This document shows, one piece after another, positions 20,246 to 31,255 of a stretch of DNA of 64,000 nt (within the stretch, counting starts at the first letter, position 1; each line of letters opens with the position of its first letter). The notes beneath the pieces are model-generated. The model saw nothing but the letters and a program-made list of their open reading frames with translations, did not search any database and was not told the origin of the DNA. Source of the stretch: Nymphaea colorata (lineage: Eukaryota; Streptophyta; Magnoliopsida; Nymphaeales; Nymphaeaceae); assembly GCF_008831285.2 (NCBI RefSeq), contig NC_045140.1, positions 8,926,505 to 8,990,504 of the forward strand, given 5' to 3'. The position numbers and the translations under genes were made by a program.

Positions 20246-22018
20246 ATGGCTCGAGCGATTGAGCTTGCCTTGGCCTTGCTGCTGCTCTCCCTCCTCTCTT
20301 TACAACGCACCAAGGCAACTATTGTAAGTTGTTTTTTATTATTATATTGCAGTTGTTGTTATTATTATCATTATTATTGTTGTTATTTTTGTTGCTACTG
20401 GTTATTATTCTTACAGGGCTTCTGTATGAGTTTTGTTACGCTTTTGTTTAGGGGAAGAGTTCCTTTCTAGTAGGCGTTTTTTTTTTTCTTAATGTTGTTT
20501 AAGAAGAAAAAGATTGCAGCCCTTTCTTGACTTGGAGGCTTTAACTTTATATATATATATATATATATATGTATTGATTTTACATTTATATATATGTATA
20601 TATGTATGTATTTATATATATATATGTATGGATATATATGTATATGTAAAAACAATATATATATATATATATGTTTATTTTATTCAAATATCAAAAAATA
20701 TGAGTCTCTACTTGACCGGTATAAGCCGATTCAACTAATACAGGCCTCATATTGGCCGACATTTGAAATGGGTCACCACTAACTTCTTCAGGCATTGCTT
20801 TGCTAGCAATACAATGCCAATGCTAGCAAATATTGGTAACAACCGGGGAAATGCTGCCCGGAGCCAAACGTGTTCTGGTAGATCCTGCATTGCATGCACG
20901 CATGCATGTGTGTGTGCGCTTCATCATTTTGCTTTGATGCACTCATGCTATTTGGTTGGCTTACCTAAACCACCGGGCAACTTGTGTTTTCAGGTCGAAA
21001 TATCGGCGCCGCAGTCACCCATCTTCAATCCGGTAAGATTTTTGTCCTTCCCTGCAATGTATTGATGATCCATGCTACTAATTTTTTCTAATATTTTCAC
21101 GTCATTTTGTATTTCAGAATGGCGGTGAAGGATCTCTGCGCCCCGAAGGTATACATTAGAAAAAGATATTAAATCAAGAAATCTGACAATGCATCAAAAT
21201 TTAATGGGCCAAGAAGATGATTTTTTTTTAATATGATTTAGTCATCTAAGCCATTACCAATGCAAACCAGTGGCAGAGCAACATATCTGCCGGTGTGGGC
21301 AGTTGCCCATATCAACTTGTCAATTTTCTTTCATTTTTACATTAAAATCATTAATATTTACTTTGTTATACATGTAAGTGCCCCTTCAAATATGAAAACT
21401 TGTGAATCAGTGCCCCTCCAGAAATTTTTTCTTGCTCCACCACTGATGCAAACAAAATCATACGAAATGCATCAATAATCTTATTGGATTCAGGGTAATG
21501 ATTAACGTGATTAAAACTATAGTCCCAGCAAGTGATTTTTTGCAAATATTTTCTGAATCTTGGTTTGTGCGTGTTTAGCTAACATACTCCAAACAACACT
21601 ATTTTGTAAAACAAAATCTATAGGGGTTCAAGTTATTCACTACCATTTGAAAGCACCACCTTGGGTTTTCCATAAACCCAGTTTTGACCATCACCCAAAC
21701 ACGCTACATTGTTAGTTTACCTCCAAAAGCCATTTTTAGGGTGTCATCGGAAACGCACCCTCACATTCGTTCTTCTTTAGCTGATGGGTGCACATTTGCT
21801 ATCAATTTGATGGGGTTGAGTTGGACACTGGTGCAGAGTGCCCCGCGAAATGCGAGTACAGGTGCTCGGCGACCTCCCACAAGAAGCCATGCCTCTTCTT
21901 CTGCAACAAGTGCTGCCTAAAGTGCCTCTGTGTGCCTTCCGGCACCTATGGCCACAAGGAAGAGTGCCCTTGCTACAACAACTGGAAGACCCAGGAAAGC
22001 AAGCCCAAGTGCCCTTAA
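20246..22018 (+). CDS. GASA/Snakin family secreted cysteine-rich peptide (4 exons)
   Basis: Exons are 20246-20323, 20994-21032, 21118-21148 and 21837-22018, all with GT...AG introns and matching phases, giving a 109-residue protein. Residues 1 to about 24 form a signal peptide (ELALALLLLSLLSL core). A short variable linker (VEISAPQSPIFNP, NGGEGSLRPE) follows. The 60-residue GASA domain starts at ECPAKCEYRC and ends CYNNWKTQESKPKCP, with the 12 cysteines diagnostic of the family. The last acceptor was chosen because it rebuilds PEECP across the junction; the more pyrimidine-rich acceptor at 21780 leads into the wrong frame. Family members are exported peptides, often gibberellin-responsive, acting in growth, redox balance or defence; the role here is inferred. 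Introns 1 and 3 hold simple repeats and a MITE. Confidence 0.93.
20330..20680. repeat. Simple repeats in GASA intron 1
   Basis: A GTT/ATT trinucleotide tract (about 20330-20410) and a TA/TATATG tract (about 20548-20672). The Tyr/Ile-rich open frames here are products of the repeat. Confidence 0.9.
21268..21445. mobile_element. hAT-type MITE in GASA intron 3, 178 bp
   Basis: The terminal repeats CAGTGGCAGAGCAA and CAGTGGTGGAGCAA (reverse complement) are bounded by a perfect 8-base target duplication ATGCAAAC (21260-21267, 21446-21453). It lies in intron 3, well away from splice sites, and encodes nothing. Confidence 0.9.
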
Positions 22019-22440
22019 AAACCTTCACCTTCATCATTGGATCTCGATATAGTTGGAGCTACTTTATGCATCGGAGTGTACCCAGTTTCTGTAATAATTT
22101 TGGGCGATAGACTGTCAAAGAAGCCATTTTGAAGTTTCTCTCAAGTTCATAGAATCTGATTGACAATTCTCTTTCTACTTTCTTATAAAATTAAAAATAG
22201 AGCTAAAACGGACACATATCTATTTTTTTTTTTGTAATGAAGAAGAGTGAAGATAGGAGGAAAGTTGACTGGATGTCTAAGAGAGAAAGAAAGAGGAAGG
22301 GAGGGGGAGAGCAGAAGGATTAAATCAACGTTACTCAAGTTGGGTCCAACAAGATGTTGAAACCTACAAGAAGCCGTAGATACATCAAATAGTATACCAT
22401 AACATAAGTTGTTTATATCCAACACCTTTCCCAAAAAAGT
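22019..22440. other. GASA 3 prime flank
   Basis: Contains the 3 prime UTR and a purine-rich GAGAGAAAGAAAGAGG tract near 22282. No strict AATAAA signal is obvious; AATAAT-like words occur near 22093. No other gene is seen. Confidence 0.5.
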
Positions 22441-24290
22441 TCACATCGTTTCGAGCCAGCCAGATGTGTCGTTACGATATAAACAGCCAGGTCCTCCATA
22501 GTCGTCTAGCACGTTTTGCTTGTCTGATCTCATTTGGTCCCATAATTAGGTCCCCAATCTTGGATTAAGTTCTAACCACCACTCATGGTAAATGTCATGG
22601 ACTTCCTTCGTAACTGGGCATTTCCAAAGCAAGTAAGTGATGTCCTCCTCATCCTTGCAACAAAGGCAGCACCGACTAGCCACATAGATTAATCCAAACA
22701 TTTTCAAGTTATAGTGACCTGATTAACCAAGAGCAAGTTCTGTACATTGCTTCGTGTATATATTGAGTGTATGCCAGATGTGGACTATATTATTGATATG
22801 CATATTTACTTTCATGCCTAAACATTGCATATGCTTAAGTATGAGATAACAAATAGGCATGAAATAACAAATATGTATGAGATAGTGTGCATGAGATAAT
22901 AAAAGATTTATGAGATAATGAGATAACAAATAGATGTACGAGATAACACTAAACATAATTATGAGAAAATGTTTATTAGATAACAAAAAGATTATGAGAT
23001 AATGAGATAACAGATGGATCTATGAGACAAAACATAGATATGAGATAATGTTTACAAGATAATAAAACATTTATAATATAATAAGATAACGGACAAATGT
23101 ATAAGATAATGCTAAACATAAGCATGAGATAATGTTCATGAGATAACAAGATATTTATGAGATAACGCTCTGAGTAAGACAAAAAAATGAAAAGGTTTTT
23201 TCACTGCCAAGAAGTGTATATTGGTCATAATGATATGCATACATAGATTGACAAATTTTACTTTTATTGAATCCCCAAGTCTTCTTTTTACAGTTTTGTT
23301 TTTTAACCCCACAAAAATTTCTTTTTGTATTAATCATGATTTTTTTTGTCATTATTAAAGTAGCACATGAAATTTCATACATAAGAACGGCATATATATA
23401 ACCAGCTTAGTGATTAACCAAGTAGTAAACTATGCACTTGATGGTGGCTCTATCCCCATAACTTTTCCCTTGGAAAGATTTTTGCGATCTGGGCATTGAG
23501 AGGGACTGTTAAACTTGAGTAGTGGAGAAATCACCGATGAAGACACCATCCACTGAGAAGCCTGTCCCCTTGTCCTTGTGTAACATCAATATTGCAATCC
23601 TTAAAAAATTGGAAAGCTTCGATCCATGATGGCCAGATTTTAAACTTCTCTGCAACCATTTTAATTGGAACCTTAGACTCGTCAGCAGCTAATCCATATT
23701 TATTTATGAGCAACGCAGCCCTAAAATCATGAGAATTAAAAATAAGGTACCACCATTTAAGGAGTAGACTAGCATTGAACTGTCGTAGATTTGGTATACC
23801 AATGCCTCCAAAGTCATGTGGTTTCGTGACCTCTTCCAAACTTACTTAGTGTCTTGTCTCCATGGACCCAAACCACAAGGACATTCAAATGATGACATTT
23901 AATTTTCACTCCACACCCTTTGGCATCAAATGCATTGTCATAAGAAAAATGGGGTTCATGGTTAGAACTTGCCTAATAAGTACCACTCATCTAGCCATGG
24001 ACATGCAAGTCCCTTTCCAAATTTGAACCTCATTCCTATTGATAACACTTAACTTGCTCTTGAAGTCCTTAACTTGGTTTCCAGAAAAGTCACCAAAACT
24101 GTGCAGGATGCCGAAAGAGCCATCATTTGTTTGGGACAGGCATGACCAAAAAGCACGTCATCAGCAAATTGAATCATGTGGCCTTTCAACCCGTACATTT
24201 CGACTAGTTAAAGGAGGTCGTGTTCATTTGTGCACCTCACCAGGACAATGAGCCCTTCCGCTACCAAATTGAACAAGAATGGTCATAACG
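22440..24290 (-). pseudogene. LINE (L1-type) reverse transcriptase remnant
   Basis: Read on the minus strand from the right: FNLVAEGLIVLVR near 24270-24235, then QFADDVLFGHA near 24145-24175 containing the FADD polymerase motif, then GIGIPNLRQFNASLLLKWW (about 23750-23810) typical of the region after the LINE polymerase. At 22600-22700 comes the zinc-binding zf-RVT motif CCLCCKDEEDITYLLWKC. Stops and frameshifts are frequent. The last two domains are split by about 780 bases that include a satellite-like array. No 5 prime part (ORF1, endonuclease) or poly(A) tail is clear. Dead copy. Confidence 0.75.
22825..23170. repeat. GAGATAA-rich tandem array, period about 82 bp
   Basis: Units start with TTATGAGATAATGAGATAAC or a variant at 22908, 22992, 23071 and 23155, spacings of 84, 79 and 84 bases. 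Each unit itself contains several TGAGATAA words. It lies between two domains of the LINE remnant. Confidence 0.8.
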
Positions 24291-24292
24291 GT

Positions 24293-24480
24293 AGGGCTGC
24301 ACATGAGCCGAGTCAAGCCCAAGCTTGGCCAGCTCGAGCTCAAGCTCGAGCTTGGCTCGAGCTTGAGTTGAGCTCCTTATAGCAAGCTCGAGCTCGACTT
24401 GACTATATAAATTCGAGCTCGAAACCCATTTAGGCATTAACTCGTTTAGCATTAGCTCATTTAGGTGTTAAGTTGTTTAG
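24293..24480. mobile_element. Truncated MITE-like end
   Basis: TAGGGCTGCACATGAGCCGA followed by a CTCGAGCTCAAGCTCGAGC palindromic tract resembles ends of plant hAT-type MITEs. No matching right end or target duplication was found, so it is probably truncated. Confidence 0.45.
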
Positions 24481-25464
24481 TGTTAATTCGACAATAACGA
24501 GTCCAATTCTTGACAACCTGAGTGGGAGTTGTTGCCATCTTCCGAAGATTTTTTTTGAACCTTGTAACCGGAACCCACCTCAATCAAGTAAATGTTTTAC
24601 GCATTGGTAAAAGCCAACTGAAGACTACCTTTCATGACTTCTTTTGATTAAAGGTATTTCAGTTTTAGATTAATGGGAAATCTTATTATCAAACAGAAAA
24701 CACCTATTTTAAGATGGTAAGAAGGACTACGTACCAAGGTTGTAAGAAACAGCAGATGATGAAAGAAACATAACAAATGACAGACTTGGGTATAGTAATG
24801 AAGGAAACAGAGAAGAAAAGGACAAAGCATAGTGCAGCCTTTCAGCAACTATTGCAGAATTCAAATCCGTCACAGCTATTATTGGTATCTGTTATACCAT
24901 GGTGAGGCAAAATTTTACTCATTAAATGTTTTTCCAAATAAATCTCAGGAAGTAAAAAAAAATATTAAGCTGAAAAAAGGAAAAAGAGATTTGTCTACCT
25001 GATTAGGAGGTTATGAATAAGTCATAACCCTTCAGCCCAATTTAAAACCAGTATATGAAGGCACTGGACAACATTCAAATGAAATTAACATGAAAAAATA
25101 GAAATGAACCATCACATGGAGACAACGGTGTAAGAATAACTAATCAGATGAAAAGGGTAGCTAGAATAAAACTGGCAAATGTCTTAAACCAAGGTTTAAT
25201 ATAATGAAATGAGGTGAAATCTTCCGGTCATCCGGACCTCCAGGCTACAGGATACGATGCATCAAGTGGGTATGATTGAACACCCTGCATGATGCATTGG
25301 GGTATGCTGTGAGAGGCAGGTGGATGCGATTGAACACATCACATGATGCATTTGGGGTATGCTGTGAAAGGCGGAAGGATTTCTTCATCTAAAGGAAAAA
25401 AATCCGTGGTTCCTATATATAAATATACTTTATTTCTTCCAAATGCAAAGTAAACTGGATCTGT
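24481..25464. other. Intergenic, no gene; short tandem repeat
   Basis: AT-rich with no credible gene. An imperfect direct repeat at about 25266-25382 carries GATTGAACAC...ATGATGCATT...GGGGTATGCTGTGA twice with a period of about 56. Confidence 0.55.
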
Positions 25465-26071
25465 AATTAAGGCAGTGTCTGACGGCTCTAAAAAAATAAT
25501 CATGGGAATTCAATATGTTTCCCACTCCTACTTCTTAAGTAAAATCCTCCTCCCGCAAACAAAATAACCACTTCAAACTCACATTTCTACAGTATTCCAT
25601 TCCAATCTCTTTATACACAAAGTCACATCTATTCCCCAGAATTGTATATAAGAGCTATCTCAGGGAGCATAGACATAACTAACTGCCAAAAAGAAGGATA
25701 TTGATACAACAAATCCTTAGAAAACTCTATGGCTCCTAACCTTCGTCAGCAAAATGAAACAGAAAAGAGCCAATCCTTCATCAAAATTTAACAAACCCTT
25801 CAAACAACTCAGTGTTCAGTCTGATCATTCGTCCTGGAGGTTCAAAAAAGAAAGGATTTCTCTTGGAAATGACGATTCTTTCATTCTGGATTCCCCTAAA
25901 GGAGGCTGAACATAATTTTTCTCCTGAATCTCTATAAAAGGAAAGAATGGATCAAATTCAAGCTAATTTCTCCTATTTTTCCACACAGATGTTGATGACA
26001 TCGCAACAAGATCGCAGCGTGAACACATCTTCCATCTCCCGGTCATGTGGAGACAGAACCGGAGGGAGGCT

Positions 26072-26497
26072 TGTTAATGCACAAACTGCTGATAGTTACA
26101 GCTGTCCACCGGATGAAGGAAATTGTGGAGATCATGTCAGTTCAACGAATGAAGAAAATCATGACAAATCCAGCAAAAATGCAACTATACTTGTTAAATC
26201 TGAAGAAATCAATCAAGATCACAAAGGCAAGAATCTAGGCAAGAAAAGTGGCAATGAATTCTCATCAAAAGAGAAGGAAAGTGGCAACGTCCCTTTATGA
26301 AAAGAGAAAGAAAGGATTATAGAAACAAAAAAATCAAGGAAGGATTGTTTGAATCTGTAACAATCTCTTCAACAATCATGTATAACTTCTCTCATTGAGG
26401 GAACCTCACATCTATCGCCTAATTGGTGTGAGAGACAGTGGACGTAGGAATTTACTCCGAACCACTTAAAAATCTTAGTCTTGCATCTTTTCTTTCA
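26072..26497 (+). repeat. 5 prime LTR of Copia element
   Basis: 426 bases with TG...CA ends, followed directly by the primer-binding site. The open frame from 25947 that enters it (DSYSCPPDEG) is not a gene; the same peptide recurs in the right LTR. Confidence 0.95.
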
Positions 26498-26537
26498 TGG
26501 TATCAGAGCTATCTCCGTGAGGATTATTGTCTTTTCC

Positions 26538-27968
26538 ATGGCTTCCAGTGCATCCTCTTCGACCGGAGCATCTGCTTCACTTATCATGGCAGCTAAGTAT
26601 CCATATCCTTCCAACGTTAATGTTGCAAATTTTGTCTCTATCAAACTCTCCCACAAGAATTACTTGCTTTGGAAGACCCCAATGCTTGGACTCATTGAAA
26701 TCCAAGACAAGATGGGATTTATAGAAGGACAAATCTCCAAACCGACCTCCACCATTGAAATTGTTGAAAATGGTGAGGCCCGTTCTGTCCCAAATCTAGA
26801 ATTTCTTGCCTGGAAAAAATCAGACAGACTCCTTAGAGGGTGGATCACTGGATCACTCTCTGAAGAAGTGCTAGGTCTTGTTGTCGGACTCCAAACTTCT
26901 TCTGAAGTCTGGACTGCTCTTTCAAAGGTCTTTGCTAGAGAATCCAAAGACCGAGAATTTCTGTTAAACAAAAAATTGCAGACGTTTCAAAAGCAAGAAA
27001 AAACTGTTACTGAGTATGTAACAGGTTTCAAAACCATATGTGATGAATTGGCAGCCATTGGGAAACCTCTGTCGGATCAAGACAAAGTTTATTGGCTCAT
27101 AAATGGGCTTGGATCAGGTTATGAATCGTTTATGACGTCGATACTTCGGCCTCCTATTCCTGCATATATTGATGTTGTCTCTCTGCTTGAAAGCCATGGC
27201 AACATGAAAAACATCCATGGGTTTCAACTTAATCCAAATGCTGCATTCATAAGCCAGCAAGTTCCAGCTCAACCCTCCTACTCTCACAACTACAGAGGAC
27301 GTGCTCAGTATACCAGGAACAACAGCAATCCTCACTTCAACTCACGAGGACGTGGTTTTCCACCTGCTTCTCAATCTCGTCCCACCAATACTCCAGCCAA
27401 CGCCGATCAAAGTACCACTCAGCCTTCAGTTAAAACAAAGTGTCAAATTTGTGGACTGAGTAATCACACGGCATTCAAATGCTACCACAGATTCAATCAG
27501 GCGTATCAACCCAAAGATCTTCCACAAATTTTTTCCACTGTTCAAGTTGCCGATCCTAATAATGCAGACTGGTATCCGGACACTGGCGCAACTTCTCATG
27601 TTACAGATGATCCAGGTACTCTCAAACATCTCATTAAATATCATGGAACTGATTCAGTTATGGTTGGAAACGGGCAGCATTTACCAATCGCTCATATTGG
27701 TTCTACTAATCTTGATCTTGGAAATACGACTCTTCCTCTTGATAATGTGCTGGTTGTTCCTGCTATAAAGAAAAATCTTATTTCCGTGAGTCAGCTTACA
27801 TCGTCTATGCCCTATGTCTTTGAGTTTACGTCTGATTCTTTTGTGATTAAGGACAAGGAAACCAATCAGACGATTGCCAAGGGAGCTAGAAAGGGAGATT
27901 TGTATGCGCTCAAGACCAGACCAAAGGCAGTATTTTTTTCTGATCGTTTTAGGACAACAAATTCATAG
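26538..27968 (+). CDS. Copia gag-protease, open reading frame
   Basis: An open frame of 476 codons. The ATG at 26538 (context TTTTCCATGGCTTCC, 28 bases past the primer site) is preferred to an upstream ATG inside the LTR. The N-terminal gag domain contains HKNYLLWKTPML and WITGSLSEEVLG. The UBN2 part includes LQTFQKQEKTVTEYV. The zinc knuckle CQICGLSNHTAFKC (about residues 315-328) fits CX2CX4HX4C. The protease motif WYPDTGATSHV keeps D-T-G. It ends at a TAG immediately before the pre-integrase motif IWHSRLGHPS, where related elements read straight through, so the stop probably interrupts a longer polyprotein. Gag would build the particle and the protease would process it. Confidence 0.88.
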   Translation: MASSASSSTGASASLIMAAKYPYPSNVNVANFVSIKLSHKNYLLWKTPMLGLIEIQDKMGFIEGQISKPTSTIEIVENGEARSVPNLEFLAWKKSDRLLRGWITGSLSEEVLGLVVGLQTSSEVWTALSKVFARESKDREFLLNKKLQTFQKQEKTVTEYVTGFKTICDELAAIGKPLSDQDKVYWLINGLGSGYESFMTSILRPPIPAYIDVVSLLESHGNMKNIHGFQLNPNAAFISQQVPAQPSYSHNYRGRAQYTRNNSNPHFNSRGRGFPPASQSRPTNTPANADQSTTQPSVKTKCQICGLSNHTAFKCYHRFNQAYQPKDLPQIFSTVQVADPNNADWYPDTGATSHVTDDPGTLKHLIKYHGTDSVMVGNGQHLPIAHIGSTNLDLGNTTLPLDNVLVVPAIKKNLISVSQLTSSMPYVFEFTSDSFVIKDKETNQTIAKGARKGDLYALKTRPKAVFFSDRFRTTNS

Positions 27969-28860
27969 ATTTGGCACAGTCGGCTCGGGCATCCATCAGC
28001 TAAGATCATTGACTTTTTGTCATCTAAGGGTAGAATAAATTTAGCAGCAAAAATGTCTATGTTTTCTATTTGTCAAAGTTGTCAATTGGGCAAAGCAACA
28101 CGCTTGCCGTTTCTTCCATTAGATGATGAATATTATAAACCCTTTGAAAAAATTCATTGTGTTCTTTGGGGACCAGCACCGGTTGATTCATGTCAAAAGT
28201 TTCGATATTATGCACTCTTTGTTGATCATCATTCTCGCTACTCTTGGATCTACCCATTAAAATCTAAGTCTGATTTTTTTGCAAAGTTTATGGAGTTTCG
28301 TAAGATGGTGAGTACGCAATTTGAAAGATCTGTTAAAAATTTTCAAAGTGATGAAGGTGGTGAATTTAATAGCAATGCTTTTCTCTCTTATCTAAGAGAA
28401 TGTGGAATCAAACATCTCAAGGCCTGTCCAAAAACACCTGAACAGAAATGGGTTGGTGGAACGAAAACACAGGTCAGTTACTGAACTTGGATTAACTCTA
28501 CTGTTTCATAGTAATGTTCCAGCAAAACATTGGGTGGAAGCCTTTACTACTGTTGTGTGTCTCATAAATCGGTTGCCGACGTCCACGCTCCAAATGCTAA
28601 GTCCATATGAAAGCTTATTTCATAAACCTCCCGACTATTTTTGCCTAAGGACTTTTGGGTGTAGATGTTTTCCCTACATCAAGAGCTACAACAAACACAA
28701 ATTTGAACCCAAATCCTTACCATGTGTCTTCATAGGATATAGTGACCAATACAAAGGTTATCACTGCCTTTATCCCTTGACAAATCGGGTATATATTTCA
28801 AGACACGTAGTGTTTGATGAAAAATGTTTTCCCTTCGATCAAGGTTTGGCTAGCACACAA
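27969..28860 (+). pseudogene. Copia integrase pseudogene
   Basis: IWHSRLGHPS and the Cys pair CQSCQLGKA form the pre-integrase zinc motif. In the core, the first catalytic position reads HCVLWGPAPV, where the family has Asp before the hydrophobic-W-G-P, so that residue appears lost. FQSDEGGEFNS keeps the second Asp. A frameshift near 28440 moves VERKHRSVTELG, which carries the Glu, into another frame. GCRCFPYIKSYNKHKFEP and the GYSDQYKGYHC motif follow. Integrase would insert the element DNA; this copy is inactive. Confidence 0.88.
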
Positions 28861-28979
28861 CTGAATTACAATTTTGCTCATGATCTAGTGTCCTTCTCTC
28901 TGGTCGCTATTCAACCTAATCAGCCTGCTCTCATTGAAGTGAGCCCTCATGATGTTTCCAGACTTCACAATAGTGAACC

Positions 28980-29165
28980 AGAACCTTCCCTTTGTACTTC
29001 TACCCTACCATCACCAGCCATTTCTCCTTTACCTCCGTCACCACTAGAGTTGCTGGTCCTTACTTCACCATCGCCACCTAGCTCGCCACCTCCTCCTTCA
29101 CCATCGCCACCTAGCTCGCCACCTCTTCCTCGCCATCGCCACCTAGTCCTCCTTCTCCAATCCCA
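28980..29165 (+). repeat. Pro/Ser-rich spacer with short tandem repeats
   Basis: TCGCCACCTAGCTCGCCACC recurs with small variations, coding for PSPPSSPPPPSP-type sequence in the linker between integrase and reverse transcriptase. Copy-number change here probably caused the frame change before the next open frame at 29187. Confidence 0.7.
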
Positions 29166-29186
29166 TCTAATGCCTTACCCAATACC

Positions 29187-30820
29187 ATGACCAGACCATC
29201 TCACCCTATGGTCACATGTTCTCAACATGGAATTGTCAAACCCAATCCCAAATACATATTAACTACCCTCGCTCCCGCTGAACCTAAACATTTCTCCATT
29301 GCTCTTAAACATCCCGGCTGGAGGCGTGTTATGGAAGATGAAATGTCAGCTTTGATTGCAAATGATACTTGGACCTTGGTACCTCGTGATCCCTCCATGC
29401 ATATTATTGGCAGCCGATGAGTTTACAAAACCAAATTGAATAGTGAAGGCCACATTGACAGACTTAAGGCAAGGCTGGTGGCACAGGGCTATACTCAAAT
29501 TGAAGGCGTGGATTTTCTTGAAACCTTCTCACCAGTTGTTAAACCAGCAACTATTCAGATCATTCTTTCTGTTGCTCTCACAAATGGTTGGCCTCTTAAA
29601 CAACTTGATGTCAAAAATGCATTTTTGAATGGATATTTGACTGAAACTGTTTTTATTGAGCAGCCTCCAGGTTTCCAAGATGCTCAGTTTCCTCACCATG
29701 TTTGCAAATTGAATCGTGCTCTATATGGTCTCAAATAGGCCCCACAAGCTTGGTATGATTGCTTTGCTCAATTTTTATTCTCACAATTTTCAAGCCAGCT
29801 CTGCAGATCCATCATTATTTGTGAGACTCCAACAATCGATTGTAACCATTCTTCTCTTGTATGTGGATGATATCATTCTCACTGGAAGCAGTCCAACTTT
29901 TCTTGCATCCTTTCAAAATGAAGTATCTCGTACTTTTGCTATGATTGATCTTGGGGACTTACATTACTTCTTAGGCATTCAAGTCCAACACACTGCTTTT
30001 GGCCTATTTCTCAATCAGCAACGCTATGCTATGGACATCCTAGAACGTGCTCAGATGCAATCATGCCGATCAACTGTTACGCCCATAGTTACTAATGTCT
30101 ATAACAACAACACTGTAGAAGAAGAAGCATATCCCAATGCTACGTTGTATCGCAGTCTTGTTGGAGCTCTGCAATATCTTACTTTCACCCGACCAGACAT
30201 CACTTATGCTGTTAATTATGTGTCACAGTTTATGCATGTTCCTTCCCTGCGACATTTTCAGTTGTTGAAACGCATTCTTCGCTATATTCAGGGCACTATC
30301 TCTCTTGGAATGCAATTCTTTAAGCCCAGAAAATTATCAATCCGAGCTTATTCTGATGAAGATTGTGTCGGCTGCCCCTCCACTCATCGTTCTACCACTG
30401 GCTACTGCACTTTTCTAGGCCCCAATTGTATTTCTTGGGCATCTAAAAGACAACAAAGTGTTGCAAGTTCTTCTTGTGAAGCTGAATACCGTGCCCTTGC
30501 AACGGCAGTAGTAGAGCTCTCTTGGATCATGTTTATTCTTAGAGATCTTGGACTGTTTCTTTCTCAACCTCCCTTGTTGTTATGTGACAATCTTTCTGCC
30601 CTGCAATCCACCATCAAAACGGCACATCACACCCGGATGAAACATATTGAGCTTGATTTTCATTTCGTATGAGAAAAGGTGGCTCTTGGATCATTAGTTA
30701 CTCAATATATTTTGTCCATTCATCAGCTAGCTGATATGTTTACAAAGCCACTTCCCCATCATCGGTTGATAGCTCTAGGCCACAATCTCGGTCTTCGCTA
30801 CACAATCTACGCTCGAGATT
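29187..30820 (+). pseudogene. Copia reverse transcriptase / RNase H pseudogene
   Basis: Motifs in order: [60 protein letters not shown] (catalytic YVDD, near 29860), HYFLGIQV, YRSLVGALQYLTFTRPDI, SCEAEYRALA, LLCDNLSALQ and MFTKPLPHHR at the end. The reading is broken by TGA at 29418-29420 (a Trp position), TAG at 29736-29738 (a Gln position), a frameshift near 29780 and TGA at 30670-30672 (an Arg position). RNase H has YSDEDCVGC where YSDADWAGC is usual. All three stops are explained by single C-to-T or G-to-A changes. Confidence 0.9.
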
Positions 30821-30829
30821 GAAGGGGGA

Positions 30830-31255
30830 TGTTAATGCACAAACTGCTGATAGTTACAGCTGTCCACCGGATGAAGGAAATTGTGAAGATCATGCCAGTT
30901 CAACAAATGAAGAAAATCATGACAAATCCAGCAAAAAGGCAACTATACTTGTTAAATCTGAAGAAATCAATCAAGATCACAAAGGCAAGAATCTAGGCAA
31001 GAAAAGTGGCAACGAATTCTCATCAAAAGAGAAGGAAAGTGGCAACGTCCCTTTATCAAAAGAGAAAGAAAGGATTATAGAAACAAAAAAATCAAGGAAG
31101 GATTGTTTGAATCTGTAACAATCTCTTCAACAATCATGTATAACTTCTCTCATTAAGGGAACCTCACATCTATCACCTAATTGGTGTGAGAGACAGTGGA
31201 CGTAGGATTTTACTCCGAACCACTTAAAAATCTTAGTCTTGCATCTTTTCTTTCA
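30830..31255 (+). repeat. 3 prime LTR of Copia element
   Basis: 426 bases, preceded by the purine tract at 30819-30829 and followed by the AGGCT target duplication. Six of the nine differences from the left LTR are transitions. Confidence 0.95.

Larger units (their letters stand above)
26072..31255 (+). mobile_element. Ty1/Copia retrotransposon with both LTRs, plus strand
   Basis: Identical-length 426-base LTRs (26072-26497, 30830-31255) start TGTTAATGCAC and end TTCTTTCA. The target duplication AGGCT is perfect (26067-26071, 31256-31260). The primer site TGGTATCAGAGCT (26498-26510) follows the LTR with no gap. A purine tract TTGAAGGGGGA precedes the right LTR. About 9 LTR mismatches are seen by eye, making this the youngest element in the window. 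Gag-protease is intact, but pol has four in-frame stops and at least two frameshifts. Confidence 0.97.

Noticed and set aside
20467-20738. Tyr/Ile-rich open frames in GASA intron 1
   Set aside because: Translation of a TATATA/TATATG microsatellite.
21684-21920. 78-codon frame overlapping GASA exon 4, and acceptor at 21780
   Set aside because: It is out of frame with the 12-cysteine GASA domain. Splicing at 21836 restores PEECP and the correct phase.
22723-23182. Minus-strand Tyr/Leu/His-rich frames
   Set aside because: Products of the GAGATAA tandem array.
25947-26300. 117-codon frame MDQIQANFSYFS...
   Set aside because: It joins the inverted-repeat arm to the Copia LTR across the insertion site; the second half recurs in the right LTR, so it is not a gene.
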